A DNA stretch of 64,000 nt. Origin: Panonychus citri (taxonomy: Eukaryota > Arthropoda > Arachnida > Trombidiformes > Tetranychidae). The stretch is taken from assembly GCF_014898815.1 (NCBI RefSeq), contig NW_026515540.1:496001-560000 (forward strand), given 5' to 3'. Each line of letters opens with the position of its first letter. The first letter of the stretch is position 1. The notes under the pieces were generated by a model, which was given only the letters and a program-made list of their open reading frames with translations, was not told where the DNA came from and searched no databases. A program made the translations under genes and the position numbers. Shown here piece by piece: positions 11,614 to 22,213 of the stretch.

Positions 11614-12546
11614 ATGGATAACAATACAATTTGTGCTCTTCTAATCAACGCTACTCTTTGCTTGATGATTCTTCTTTCTTATTCATTCGCTGATAATTTC
11701 GAGCTAAATACCTCGTCGCAAGTGAAAAGCACCTTTCAAGAACTCGATGTGACTGTAAAAACTCATAAAAAGTCGATAAATAAAATCGTGAAACATGAGT
11801 ACCATAAATTAGCAGATAGTTACAATTGGACTTTCGATCGTAGTGATGCGTTGCTCTCTGATCAGACTTCGACTGAAATATCCTCATGGGAGATTCTTAC
11901 TGGTTCAGTTTCTACTGATATTGATAGACATCATCAACTAATATTGGCTTCACTTTATCCCGAACATTTATCAAAAATCGGACTACCTGATGAACTTAAA
12001 AAAAGGAACACTATTGACGATAATTATCGACTTCACTTTGGAGAAAATGATCAAGTTTTTGGCTCCGCAAGCACAACTTTACATGATCAAATTGAATTGT
12101 ATGAAAATTCAAAAGTATCAACTCAGTCGATTGTATTAGAATTTATTGGACGTCAACAAACTGTTGATTATGTTAACCGCGATTTCACTCGACTTTGGTT
12201 TCGAACAAAATCTGAAGCATTTATTTCAGAAAATCATTTGGTTCTCATTTCATGGAACGAGTTGGATATTGATAAACGGAATAATTTTCAACGTTTAAGA
12301 CTTCGAGATACTTTAGGAAGAGAAACATCGGTGAGACGTAGAGCGGTTGATCGAGTCGCAAGAGTTTATCAATCACCGAGATTGGTCTTTTTACAGCCGA
12401 TCGATAGTTCGAGAGGAACCACCGACTATTCTGATCTCTTAGAATGTGCGAATTCATTCTCACTTTTGATGAACATCATTATCGCGACACTTTTACTCGA
12501 AATTACAAGAAATGGACTCAATGGACAATATAAATTCAACCAATGA
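11614..12546 (+). CDS. 310-family protein, copy 1 (unknown, signal peptide and C-terminal hydrophobic helix)
   Basis: An intronless 310-residue protein that I do not recognise. Visible: a signal peptide (residues 1-26, core LCLMILLSYSFA), a mature body rich in charged and aromatic residues with very few cysteines, possible N-glycosylation sites (for example NWT near residue 70), and near the C-terminus a hydrophobic stretch MNIIIATLLLEI followed by about 15 mostly polar residues. It may therefore be a single-pass membrane protein with its body outside the cytosol. Compared with the other two copies it lacks a few residues after SSQV and carries the patch RRRAVDRVAR near residue 245, where copy 2 has THEYHRCTE. 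The desaturase lies tail-to-tail 160 nt downstream. Three intact copies in the window show a family still under amplification. No function is claimed. Confidence 0.75.
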   Translation: MDNNTICALLINATLCLMILLSYSFADNFELNTSSQVKSTFQELDVTVKTHKKSINKIVKHEYHKLADSYNWTFDRSDALLSDQTSTEISSWEILTGSVSTDIDRHHQLILASLYPEHLSKIGLPDELKKRNTIDDNYRLHFGENDQVFGSASTTLHDQIELYENSKVSTQSIVLEFIGRQQTVDYVNRDFTRLWFRTKSEAFISENHLVLISWNELDIDKRNNFQRLRLRDTLGRETSVRRRAVDRVARVYQSPRLVFLQPIDSSRGTTDYSDLLECANSFSLLMNIIIATLLLEITRNGLNGQYKFNQ

Positions 12547-12706
12547 TTAAATCATCACTAATCTTTACAATTATTGATAAAAATTCAATTGTGTTTAATT
12601 GTATAAATTTTCGATTAAATTAATTTAACTTCGGTCTTTTAATGACTCGATTGAATTCATTCAATTAAATGATTTTTTCAACTTTTTCTTTTTCTTTTTA
12701 TATTAA

Positions 12707-13138
12707 TTATTTTTGTTGATGATGTTTATCAGTAATTCTAAGGATCGTCTCTGGCTTAACGGTTTTCAGATCATAAGCTAATCCCAATTTGGACATTAAA
12801 TCAATGAAAACTTTCGTTGGATTTAACTTCCAACCCAATTCACTGGTCGCATAATCCCATGGAAATGAATGATGGAAGTTGTGAAAACCTTCACCAAAAG
12901 CAGCGAAAGAGACGAAATAATTTTCTCGAGCTCCGATTGTCGATCGATATGGTCGATCACCCCACATGTGAGCTGCACTGTTCACGAACCAAGTACAATG
13001 CAGACTAGTCACATATCGCCAAATTACAGCAATTAGAAGTGATGTCGATATTGATTCAGACCATACACAGACTGGAACAAACCACGGAATCAGAATAATG
13101 AAGACAACATAACAAATCGGATAGAATCTGGAAAAGAG

Positions 13139-13183
<45 letters not shown>

Positions 13184-14174
13184 AGAAGAAGAAAAAGATT
13201 AATAAACAACCTGTTGATTGTCTCTAGAATAGCATGAGTAATAACGAACCTTCGGTGATATCTCACAATTGGATCATCCATTAGATCGGATAAATCGACT
13301 TTCTTTCCATCTGCAATGACCGATGGATGTTTTCGAGTCAACAACCAACCAACATGAGCAAAGAAAAAACCTCTTCGTGAATTATGTGGATCACTATCTG
13401 TCTCTGAGAATTTATGGTGAACTCGATGATCTCGACACCAAGTTAATAGATCATTTTGACCTGCGATCGAGAAACAACAGGCTAAAAACAGTCGCAACGA
13501 AAACTTTGCTTTGTAAGATCGATGAGACCAAAGTCTATGGGCACCAGCAGTCACTCCTAATCCACCAAGGAATCCATACAAATAAGCTGATCCAATGTCA
13601 TGATGACCAAGACGAAGATGATCAAGATGAGGATGATGGTGGTTGTGAGTACCAAAGAAAAGTAAACAAGGGATGAGGAATAAAGAAAACAGAAAAAGAA
13701 GAAAATAGAAAATAGAAAATTCAATTAATCCAGTTAATCCACAACACTCAAGTTGCTGTCAGCAAGTCACAGTCACAATTTTCTTAATCCTACTGAGTGT
13801 TAATCCTTTTCTTCATTAGGAAAACTGAGAGAGAAACAATCACTAATTGATTGATTCTCTGTTGACATTTGCTTGGCACACTTTAAATTATCAATCAAAA
13901 AACATAAAATCGATAATTTAACAATAAACTCACCGAAAATCCAAGTATTCCAAACTCGATCTCGGATCAAAACAATTGTCGCATAAATTGTCAGCAAATG
14001 AAGAATCGTAAATACAATAACATTTTTCCAAACGATTCCATAAGAATCTTTGTTAATATAAAGGTAAATTCCACTGTCACTTGATTTAGTTAACAATTCC
14101 TTTGATTGTTGGTTAATTTTATTCACAATTGGATCATTAGGATCGCCGGTGGTCAATGATTTAATGCGACACAT
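12707..14174 (-). CDS. SCD: delta-9 acyl-CoA desaturase, left-arm copy
   Basis: ER membrane fatty-acid desaturase that introduces the cis-9 double bond into stearoyl/palmitoyl-CoA with cytochrome b5 electrons. Exons on minus: 14174-13934, 13586-13250, 13127-12707, giving 332 residues, the usual family length without a cytochrome b5 domain. All three histidine boxes are present: HRLWSH (about 97-102), HRVHH (about 134-138) and HNFHH (about 275-279). The start at MCRIKSL follows family length. Intron 2 (122 nt) is GA-rich and not a multiple of three, so read-through is frameshifting here, unlike in the right-arm copy. It differs from the right-arm protein at only a handful of positions (for example VIADGKK versus VIEDGKK, PVCVWSE versus PVYVWSE, C-terminal HHQQK versus HHQQNN). 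It is oriented tail-to-tail with the 310-family gene. Confidence 0.93.
13135..13186. repeat. GA/GAAA-rich microsatellite in desaturase intron 2
   Basis: An AAAG/AAAGA tract passing into a GA dinucleotide run. On the minus strand it is the polypyrimidine tract of intron 2. Its length differs between the two arms. Confidence 0.85.
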
Positions 14175-14951
14175 TTTAATCAATCAATCACTTTGATTAT
14201 TTGGTCAAAACAAAAGAAACTTGATCAAGACAATTGATGAGATTTTATGTTGATTTTTTGATGCTGTTGAAGGAGCTAAAAGTCAACAATTAAATGATCA
14301 CTTTTATTAAATGAATCACTTTTGGATTAAATTAATTTTTTAGATTGTTGTTGATGAAGAGTCACCTTCACAAATGCACAATGACAAACACTTTGCATTT
14401 GTCCAATGACAATTGATGACACAATCAATCAACTAATCACATTAACAAATTAACTTCAACCTCGAGGGTCAACCACTGACTGACCATCATTTCCCTCAAA
14501 AACAACCTGTTGATTAGAATCTTATCAATTGCTGGACAATATTTCGAGAAAATAATCACTAAGAGTCGATCCAGAATTTAATTCCAAATCTCGAACCATG
14601 GTAATCCAAAGTATCGACGCTCTTAATGATGCTCTTATGTTTTCTCTATCATCCATCATCATCCTAGATAATTATGATCCAGATTAAGAGATTTCTAATA
14701 ATTATAATTTTTAAATCCTTTTCTTTGGTTAGACCAATAAAAAAGTTCTTCTATTAATTAACATCGTAAATGGGTTGACCCAAGTTACTTTTCTTCCTAT
14801 TTTCATGGAGTATTTAAAATGAGCAACCACCGAGTCTAAGAATCAATTGACCTCCGACTCTTGACTCTTGACACTTCTGTTTCTTTCTCTTTCTCTTTTT
14901 TCTCTTCTACTCTTTTTTTGTTTTGTTATTTGTTATTCTTTCTCATCAACA
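14175..14951. other. head-to-head intergenic region, left arm, with SRPK 3' UTR relic
   Basis: Divergent promoter region between the desaturase and secreted copy B. At about 14660-14760 it contains a block (TATGATCCAGATTAAGAGAT, then TTCTAATAATTATAATTTTT) that matches the last codons and 3' UTR of SRPK (10278-10350). This shows the secreted gene was copied together with SRPK-adjacent DNA. TATTTAAA is at 14811-14818. Confidence 0.7.
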
Positions 14952-15377
14952 ATGAAGTTCATTATTCTTTTTGTTCTTTTCTGCGTATTAATCGACACAA
15001 TCACCTGTTCTCATGGAGAAAAAGTCAAATTAACTATCAAGGAATCTGGAATTTCTGACAAGAAAAAGGCCGAAATCGCTGGTTTCGTTTCTGGTGCAAC
15101 CGCTGGAGTGGCCAAAGGTATTCTCAAGAAAAAAGTGACCACTTCCAAACAGATCTTTGTTCCTGTCAAAGCGGCCGAACCCAAGTACAAGGTCAAGTAC
15201 ATCTCAGTGGTTAAACCAGTTCTTGTTCGTGAATATCCTCAACCCGATCGAACCCAATATTATGTCAAGACCGAAACCAAAGTGGTTAAAAAGCCCAAGA
15301 AATCAATTTTCCCTTTCCTTAAGGGATTCGTCAAAGGAAAATTCATTGGAAAATCAGTTTCCAAAACTTTTGGTTAA
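14952..15377 (+). CDS. small secreted lysine-rich protein, copy B
   Basis: A 141-residue intronless protein of unknown function. The signal peptide core is FIILFVLFCVLIDTITC (about 3-19). The mature part has no cysteine, is strongly basic (many Lys), has a small-residue/hydrophobic stretch AEIAGFVSGATAGVAKGIL (about 41-59), a KVKY/VKTETKVV-type middle and a cationic amphipathic tail. The start is chosen because the signal peptide begins there and the copies agree from this ATG. A poly(A) signal AATAAA is at 15418. Protein-identical to copy C in the opposite arm. It might be a structural/cuticular or silk-associated protein or a cationic defence peptide, but the sequence does not decide. Confidence 0.8.
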   Translation: MKFIILFVLFCVLIDTITCSHGEKVKLTIKESGISDKKKAEIAGFVSGATAGVAKGILKKKVTTSKQIFVPVKAAEPKYKVKYISVVKPVLVREYPQPDRTQYYVKTETKVVKKPKKSIFPFLKGFVKGKFIGKSVSKTFG

Positions 15378-15680
15378 ATCTCTTTTCTTCTAAACTTAAA
15401 CTAAATCAAATTGTAAAAATAAATCACTTTCTTCCCTAAACACACTTGTTGTCTCTCATTCTTAATTTTTATATTATTCTCATTATGATTTTCTTAATCA
15501 TTAAAAAAACTTCATCAATTTAAAATAATTGGATAATTGATTCTCTTCACAGTAATCAAAAATGTACAGATGGAATGATAAATGGGATTATCAGAGAATC
15601 AGTAATTAACCCATCATCAGATTTTCTTCATCAAAACATCGTAATAGCTTAAATATTTTCCATCCATGATTGTTTCAATT

Positions 15681-18600
15681 TTAACTCAATCTAATTTGCC
15701 ATGAGTCTCCCATTGATAAACCCGGTTTTCTGATAATAAGTGTTTGGCTTGAAGGATTAAATTTGAAGCTTAGATTGGCCCCACTGGTCGCTTCTATTTT
15801 GTTGGGCTTATTTGAGATCCTATGGATTATAACTCGTTCCAACCAACTGTTTGTTGGGAAACTTCCATGGATTATTCTAAAAGAAGTTGGAAAATAATTA
15901 CCATCAATATAAAATAGTCACAAAACAAAACATTGAAACTTACTTGTAAGATAGAACCATTTTATCGTAGACAATTTCTGCAAGAATGTATCCCCCAGAT
16001 TTATAACTGTAACTTGATCCATCATCGAGGTATAATCTACCCTCAGCGTGTCTCTCTTCAGCGTCCAAGAATATTTGCAAAGTCAATGGATCATTTAAAG
16101 TTAGTGAGCAACTTCTTCTCATCCTCTCACGCTTGGGAATTATTGTTCCAGCTCGTTGGAATCTCGGTATTGATCCTAATGTTACTGGAATATCAACACT
16201 TGATCCACCTTGGTAAACTGTATCATCTTCAATACCGAGCCATGATTCACCTTCTCCTGGGAAGTAAACATTTACAGAAGTGACTTCTTTGTCCAATACC
16301 GGTCTGATGAGAAGTGCGTCTCCTATTGAATAGTGAATGAGAAAAGAATTTCAATTGTGAGTAAACTTTTTCTGCAAGAATGAAAGAAAACTATTGCTTA
16401 CCCAAGAGATACTCTTCTTCCAGATCGAAAGTTTTTGTATCTTTAGGAAAATGAAGCCAAAGTGGACGCATGATTGGTGTACCATTGATTGATGCTTCAT
16501 AGAAAAGGGTATAAATATAAGGTAGGTAAGCATAACGAGCTCTTGTTGCTGCTCTGATATGATTTTTTGTTTCTTCATCATAAAGATAAGGCTCTCGGTG
16601 TTTAGTATCAAGGTGAGCATGAGCCCGATAGAAAGGTTGAAAAGCGGCGGTTTGATACCAACGAACAACTAATTCAGTCGATTCAGGATCATAGAAAAAG
16701 CCTGGAGCATCGGCACCAGAAAAGGCCATTCCAGAGATTCCAAGAGAAAGGATCATTGGAACACTCATCTTAAGATGATCCCATTTAGCCATATTATCAC
16801 CAGTCCAAACCATAGCATATCGTTGTGATCCAACAAAAAATGACCGGGTCAAGATAAATGGACGATGATTAGGCGAATAAGTTATTAAACCTTTGTGCGT
16901 GGCTTTAGTAACTAAGAAACCATACCTGAGGAAATTAATAGAAAATTGAATAATTAAAACTAAATATTAATTCTTCAGATTTGCAAAAAAAAAGATTAAT
17001 AACTTACATATTGTGAATATCACGATGTTCAATTCCATTGATATGAACAACATCTCGTGGTGCTGTCATTTCTGGTCCGTTGAATACACTCGGTTCATTC
17101 ATATCATTCCATATACCAACATTTCCGTCAGTAAATCCAGGGAAAAATTCTGGATTAAATTTACTTGACCACCATTCTCTGACAGTTGGATTAAGGAAAT
17201 CGGGATACAAAGCAGGACCAGGCCAACAATATCCTTCATAATCATTACCTTCTTTTGTTTTGGTGAAATAATTATTTTGTGTAGCCTCATTGTAGATTGG
17301 ATAATTAGTATCTTTTTTTATATGTGGATCAATAATGGTAACTAATTGTCTTCCCTTGCTTGTTAAATTACTGACAAGGCTTTTAGGGTCAGAAAACATG
17401 ACTGGATCCCAGGTGAAATATTTTTTGGATCGTCCTAGAGAGAAAGAGAAAAAAATCAATAATTAGATAAAAATGAAAGAGGGTAAGAGAGAAAGAGAGA
17501 AAGAGACTGGTTATGATAAATTACCTTCAGTATATTCAATATCTAACCAAAGAACATCAAGAGGAAGGTCATTGGCATCGCATTGCCTTTCAACTTCATT
17601 TAATTCTTCTTGACTAAAATAGTTCCATCGACATTGATGATAACCGATCGCATAGTATGGTGGTAATTCAAGAGTACCAGTGATCTTTGCGTTTTGTCTG
17701 ATTACGTCAAGTGGACTAGGACCTAACATTATCCAGACATCGATGAGACCAGTTTCTGAGAACCAATGAGTCAACCGACTTTTAACCTCACCGGCTACTA
17801 AATGTGAAAATAAACCTCTAACACCTTGATTAGAAGATTCAATGTCAACCCAAGTTTCCGAAGGATTTAACCAAAGTAAACCAACTGTATGATCAGCTGC
17901 ATGAGCCATCATAAAGGGTATAGCTCCATAAAGGGCCATTCCATTATTAAGTTCGTACTCGAAAATGTCAACATTGTAAAAACGGAAAGGATCAGTTGTG
18001 CCTCGAGTATTTTTCAATGAGAATGTATCAGCGTGTTCTGGTAGCCCATAAAGATGATCAAAGCCGACAAATGAAAAGTCCATTCCAACGGACATTGGCC
18101 CATAAGGTTTGGTGTCCACAAAAGATTTGAAATTCTCTTCCCAACCGCCATCTTTTTCCTCCTCTGGTTTTTCTTCCTAAATTTAGACACGAAAAAAAAT
18201 CAATAGTTTTAATCTTGATAATGTTTCTCTGTGATTTTCTCCCCAACATGAAAATCTATACACAGTGGGAGGGAAGGAAAGAAGATGGTGAGAAACTTAC
18301 CTCTGGAATATCTACTCTTTTTTGCCTGAAATGCTCAAATTTAAGAAATTCTCGAGCATTGGCACTGACTACTAAACGTTCACCTTTGAATATATCAAAT
18401 CTGAATGGATTGAAAGTAATTATAGTTTTATGACCAGCATCAGGTGGACCAAAGGTGAGGGTAACCTCTTTATCCGATACAGTTCCTATGTTGATTTTAC
18501 TGTATTCTATGTTTTCAACCAAGGCTTCTCTTGGGTCAAATCGTTCTCGCCCAGGATGAGCTTCATTGACTCTCACATGGAGAACCGAACTATCTTGCAA

Positions 18601-18935
18601 AGCAGCATTGATGGTGAGACGAAGAAGAACTCCGTTAAGCTCATTTTTGAGAATTGCTTCGAATCCTAATTTGTTATCACTTGGTTTCACAGTTGTATGA
18701 TCTAAAATCCATTTATTAGGTTTTCCTTTGATATTACGATTTCGTCTAAAAATTACAAAGGAAATGTGGCAAGATTTAGGAGAGCAATTAAAAGAGAAAA
18801 ATAAAATTATGTTTAGTCTTACCTACAAAATCCACTTTCCTCACAAGTCTTGAACTTGGATCTATCAGCAGCATAAACAAGAGATGTGAATAGATGCAAA
18901 CAAAGGATAAGAAAAAGAGTTAACCGGGTATTCAT
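15681..18935 (-). CDS. GANAB: glucosidase II alpha subunit (neutral alpha-glucosidase AB)
   Basis: GH31 enzyme of the ER lumen that trims the two inner glucoses from N-glycans in the calnexin cycle. Exons on minus: 18935-18823, 18745-18301, 18176-17525, 17434-17008, 16925-16402, 16322-15944, 15876-15681. Phases close perfectly to 911 residues (human about 944). Signal peptide MNTRLTLFLILCLHLFTSLVYA is followed by the family N-terminus DRSKFKTCEESGFC. The catalytic nucleophile lies in IWNDMNEPSVF (Asp about 514) and the acid/base in FSGADAPGF (Asp about 618); substrate residues WTGDN and the HAHLD block are also present. Intact, single copy, and the only gene in the 3.8-kb spacer between the inverted repeat arms. 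Its 3' end is about 220 nt from the left arm and its start about 350 nt from the right arm. Confidence 0.97.
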
Positions 18936-19288
18936 GATGAGGAAAAATGCTGAGGTGTTACTAGGTGGAAAAAAGATACATGTAGACAACAAAGAGATTT
19001 AAGTGAGAGAGTAAGGAAAAGAAAAGAAAGAATCTTAGGTAACAATCCGATTTTATGATTAAAGAGCAATGAAATTGAAAGTTAAGTGATGGAATAATTA
19101 GTGACACTAGAACGTAAATAAAAGAAATCTATTAAATTGCTAACAATTAAAAGAAAAGATGAACTGAATTAACTTGGAATAGAAATGAATGAATGAAAAA
19201 GAAACAAGTTATCAAGTGTTTCCATGGAAACGAATTCAGAATGCATTTTCCATTTAAAGAGAAAAATTTGCGCGATTTTCGTATTTGA
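18936..19288. other. GANAB upstream region
   Basis: AT-rich, no ORF. Presumably holds the GANAB promoter and 5' UTR. It ends where homology to the left arm begins. Confidence 0.5.
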
Positions 19289-19375
19289 AAAATGAGAGAG
19301 AAAACAAGTGTGTTTAGGGAAGAAAATGATTTATTTTTACAATTTGATTTAGTTTAAGTTTAGAAGAAAAGAGAT

Positions 19376-19801
19376 TTAACCAAAAGTTTTGGAAACTGAT
19401 TTTCCAATGAATTTTCCTTTGACGAATCCCTTAAGGAAAGGGAAAATTGATTTCTTGGGCTTTTTAACCACTTTGGTTTCGGTCTTGACATAATATTGGG
19501 TTCGATCGGGTTGAGGATATTCACGAACAAGAACTGGTTTAACCACTGAGATGTACTTGACCTTGTACTTGGGTTCGGCTGCTTTGACAGGAACGAAGAT
19601 CTGTTTGGAAGTGGTCACTTTTTTCTTGAGAATACCTTTGGCCACTCCAGCGGTTGCACCAGAAACGAAACCAGCGATTTCGGCCTTTTTCTTGTCAGAA
19701 ATTCCAGATTCCTTGATAGTTAATTTGACTTTTTCTCCATGAGAACAGGTGATTGTGTCGATTAATACGCAGAAAAGAACAAAAAGAATAATGAACTTCA
19801 T
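19376..19801 (-). CDS. small secreted lysine-rich protein, copy C
   Basis: 141 residues, identical in protein sequence to copy B. At the nucleotide level it is a mosaic. At two silent sites (ATCTTC and GCAGCC, around 19580-19605) it agrees with copy A next to SRPK rather than with B. At other sites (AAAGTCAAA, TTTGTTCTT) it agrees with B. Signal peptide at the N-terminus, cysteine-free basic mature region. Its upstream region also carries the SRPK 3' UTR relic (about 20030-20100) and a TATA-like box at 19934-19941. Divergently transcribed from the desaturase at 20579. Confidence 0.8.
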   Translation of the reverse strand: MKFIILFVLFCVLIDTITCSHGEKVKLTIKESGISDKKKAEIAGFVSGATAGVAKGILKKKVTTSKQIFVPVKAAEPKYKVKYISVVKPVLVREYPQPDRTQYYVKTETKVVKKPKKSIFPFLKGFVKGKFIGKSVSKTFG

Positions 19802-20578
19802 TGTTGATGAGAAAGAATAACAAATAACAAAACAAAAAAAAAGAATAAAAGAGAAGAGAAGAGAAGAGAAGTGTCAAGAGTCAAGAGTAAAGAGTCGGAG
19901 GTCAATTGATTCTTAGACTCGGTGGTCGCTCATTTTAAATACTCCATGAAAATAGGAAGAAAAGTAACTTGGGTCAACCCATTTACGATGTTAATTAATA
20001 GAAGAACTTTTTTATTGGTCTAACCAAAGAAAAGGATTTAAAAATTATAATTATTAGAAATCTCTTAATCTGGATCATAATTATCTAGGATGATGATGGA
20101 TGATAGAGAAAACATAAGAGCATCATTAAGAGCGTCGATACTTTGGATTACCATGGTTCGAGATTTGGAATTAAATTCTGGATCGACTCTTAGTGATTAT
20201 TTTCTCGAAATATTGTCCAGCAATTGATAAGATTCTAATCAACAGGTTGTTTTTGAGGGAAATGATGGTCAGTCAGTGGTTGACCCTCGAGGTTGAAGTT
20301 AATTTGTTAATGTGATTAGTTGATTGATTGTGTCATCAATTGTCATTGGACAAATGCAAAGTGTTTGTCATTGTGCATTTGTGAAGGTTACTCTTCATCA
20401 ACAACAATCTAAGAAATTAATTTAATCCAAAAGTGATTCATTTAATAAAAGTGATCATTAAATTGTTGACTTTTAGCTCCTTCAACAGCATCAAAAAAAT
20501 CAACATAAAATCTCATCAATTGTCTTGATCAAGTTTCTTTTGTTTTGACCAAATAATCAAAGTGATTGATTGATTAAA
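19802..20578. other. divergent intergenic region, right arm, with SRPK 3' UTR relic
   Basis: Mirror of 14175-14951 with very few substitutions. Contains the TATA-like element of copy C and, near 20030-20100, the inverted SRPK 3' end relic. No additional ORF of note. Confidence 0.7.
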
Positions 20579-22047
20579 ATGTGTCGCATTAAATCATTGA
20601 CCACCGGCGATCCTAATGATCCAATTGTGAATAAAATTAACCAACAATCAAAGGAATTATTAACTAAATCAAGTGACACTGGAATTTACCTTTATATTAA
20701 CAAAGATTCTTATGGAATCGTTTGGAAAAATGTTATTGTATTTACGATTCTTCATTTGCTGACAATTTATGCGACAATTGTTTTGATCCGAGATCGAGTT
20801 TGGAATACTTGGATTTTCGGTGAGTTTATTGTTAAATTATCGATTTTATGTTTTTTGATTGATAATTTAAAATGTGCCAAGCAAATGTCAACAGAGAATC
20901 AATCAATTAGTGATTGTTTCTCTCTCAGTTTTCCTAATGAAGAAAAGGATTAACACTCAGTAGGATTAAGAAAATTGTGACTGTGACTTGCTGACAGCAA
21001 CTTGAGTGTTGTGGATTAACTGGATTAATTGAATTTTCTATTTTCTTTTTTTTTCTCTCTGTTTTCTTTGTTCCTCATCCTTGTATACTTTTCTTTGGTA
21101 CTCACAACCATCACAACCACCACAACCACCATCATCATCTTGATCATCTTCGTCTTGGTCATCATGACATTGGATCAGCTTATTTGTATGGATTCCTTGG
21201 TGGATTAGGAGTGACTGCTGGTGCCCATAGACTTTGGTCTCATCGATCTTACAAAGCAAAGTTTTCGTTGCGATTTTTTTTAGCCTGTTGTTTCTCGATC
21301 GCAGGTCAAAATGATCTATTAACTTGGTGTCGAGATCATCGAGTTCACCATAAATTCTCAGAGACAGATAGCGATCCACATAACTCACGAAGAGGTTTTT
21401 TCTTTGCTCATGTTGGTTGGTTGTTGACTCGAAAACATCCATCGGTCATTGAAGATGGAAAGAAAGTCGATTTATCCGATCTAATGGATGATCCAATTGT
21501 GAGATATCATCGAAGGTTCGTTATTACTCTTGCTATTCTAGAGACAATCAACAGGTTGTTTATTAATCTTTTCTTCTTCTCTCTCTCTCTCTCTCTGCCT
21601 TTCTTTCTTTCTTTCTTTTCCAGATTCTATCCGATTTGTTATGTTGTCTTCATTATTCTGATTCCGTGGTTTGTTCCAGTCTATGTATGGTCTGAATCAA
21701 TATCGACATCACTTCTAATTGCTGTAATTTGGCGATACGTGACTAGCCTGCATTGTACTTGGTTCGTGAACAGTGCAGCTCACATGTGGGGTGATCGACC
21801 ATATCGATCGACAATCGGAGCTCGAGAAAATTATTTCGTCTCTTTCGCTGCTTTTGGTGAAGGTTTTCACAACTTCCATCATTCATTTCCATGGGATTAT
21901 GCGACCAGTGAATTGGGTTGGAAATTAAATCCAACGAAAGTTTTCATTGATTTAATGTCCAAATTGGGATTAGCTTATGATCTGAAAACCGTTAAGCCAG
22001 AGACTATCCTTAGAATTACTGATAAACATCATCAACAAAATAATTAA
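20579..22047 (+). CDS. SCD: delta-9 acyl-CoA desaturase, right-arm copy
   Basis: Exons 20579-20819, 21179-21515, 21624-22047, total 333 residues. Same architecture as the left copy: N-terminal membrane pair (around FTILHLLTIYATIVLI), histidine boxes HRLWSH, HRVHH and HNFHH, and the conserved WFVNSAAH and SFAAFGEGFHNFHH segments. The acceptor at 21177-21178 restores WIFAYLYGFLGGLG across exon 1/2, and the junction after VRYHR gives VRYHRRFYPI. Intron 2 is 108 nt, a multiple of three and free of stops, so its retention would insert 36 mostly hydrophobic residues without a frameshift. The left-arm intron does not have this property. Converges on 310-family copy 2, with 166 nt between stop codons. 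Confidence 0.93.
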
Positions 22048-22213
22048 TATAAAAAGAAAAAGAAAAAGTTGAAAAAAAATCATTTAATTGAATGAATTCA
22101 ATCGAGTCATTAAAAGACCGAAGTTAAATTAATTTAATCGAAAATAATCAAATTTATACAATTAAACACAATTGAATTTTTATCAATAATTGTAAAGATT
22201 AGTGATTATTTAA

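Larger units (their letters stand above)
11450..15462 (+). repeat. left arm of large inverted repeat
   Basis: About 4.0 kb that reappears in inverse orientation at about 19289-23320. Gene order outward-to-inward is the same in both arms: 310-family gene, desaturase, small secreted protein. The outer limit is near the AGAAGATAATTGC segment upstream of the 310-family gene. The inner limit is just past the poly(A) region of the secreted gene (shared CACACTTGTT, then divergence). The arms are nearly identical at the inner end and more diverged outward. Confidence 0.9.

Noticed and set aside
12707..13012. Plus-strand and other-frame ORFs overlapping the desaturases, GANAB, UAP1 and COG4
   Set aside because: They are shadows of strongly conserved genes on the other strand or frame.
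14952..15377. Small lysine-rich secreted protein as an antimicrobial or venom-type peptide
   Set aside because: Basic charge and a signal peptide alone are not enough. It has no cysteine framework or known motif.
20820..21178. Histidine/asparagine-rich translation (repeated CAC AAC) upstream of desaturase exon 2
   Set aside because: It lies inside intron 1. Using the acceptor at 21177-21178 restores the conserved WIFAYLYGFLGG junction and equal exon lengths in both copies.
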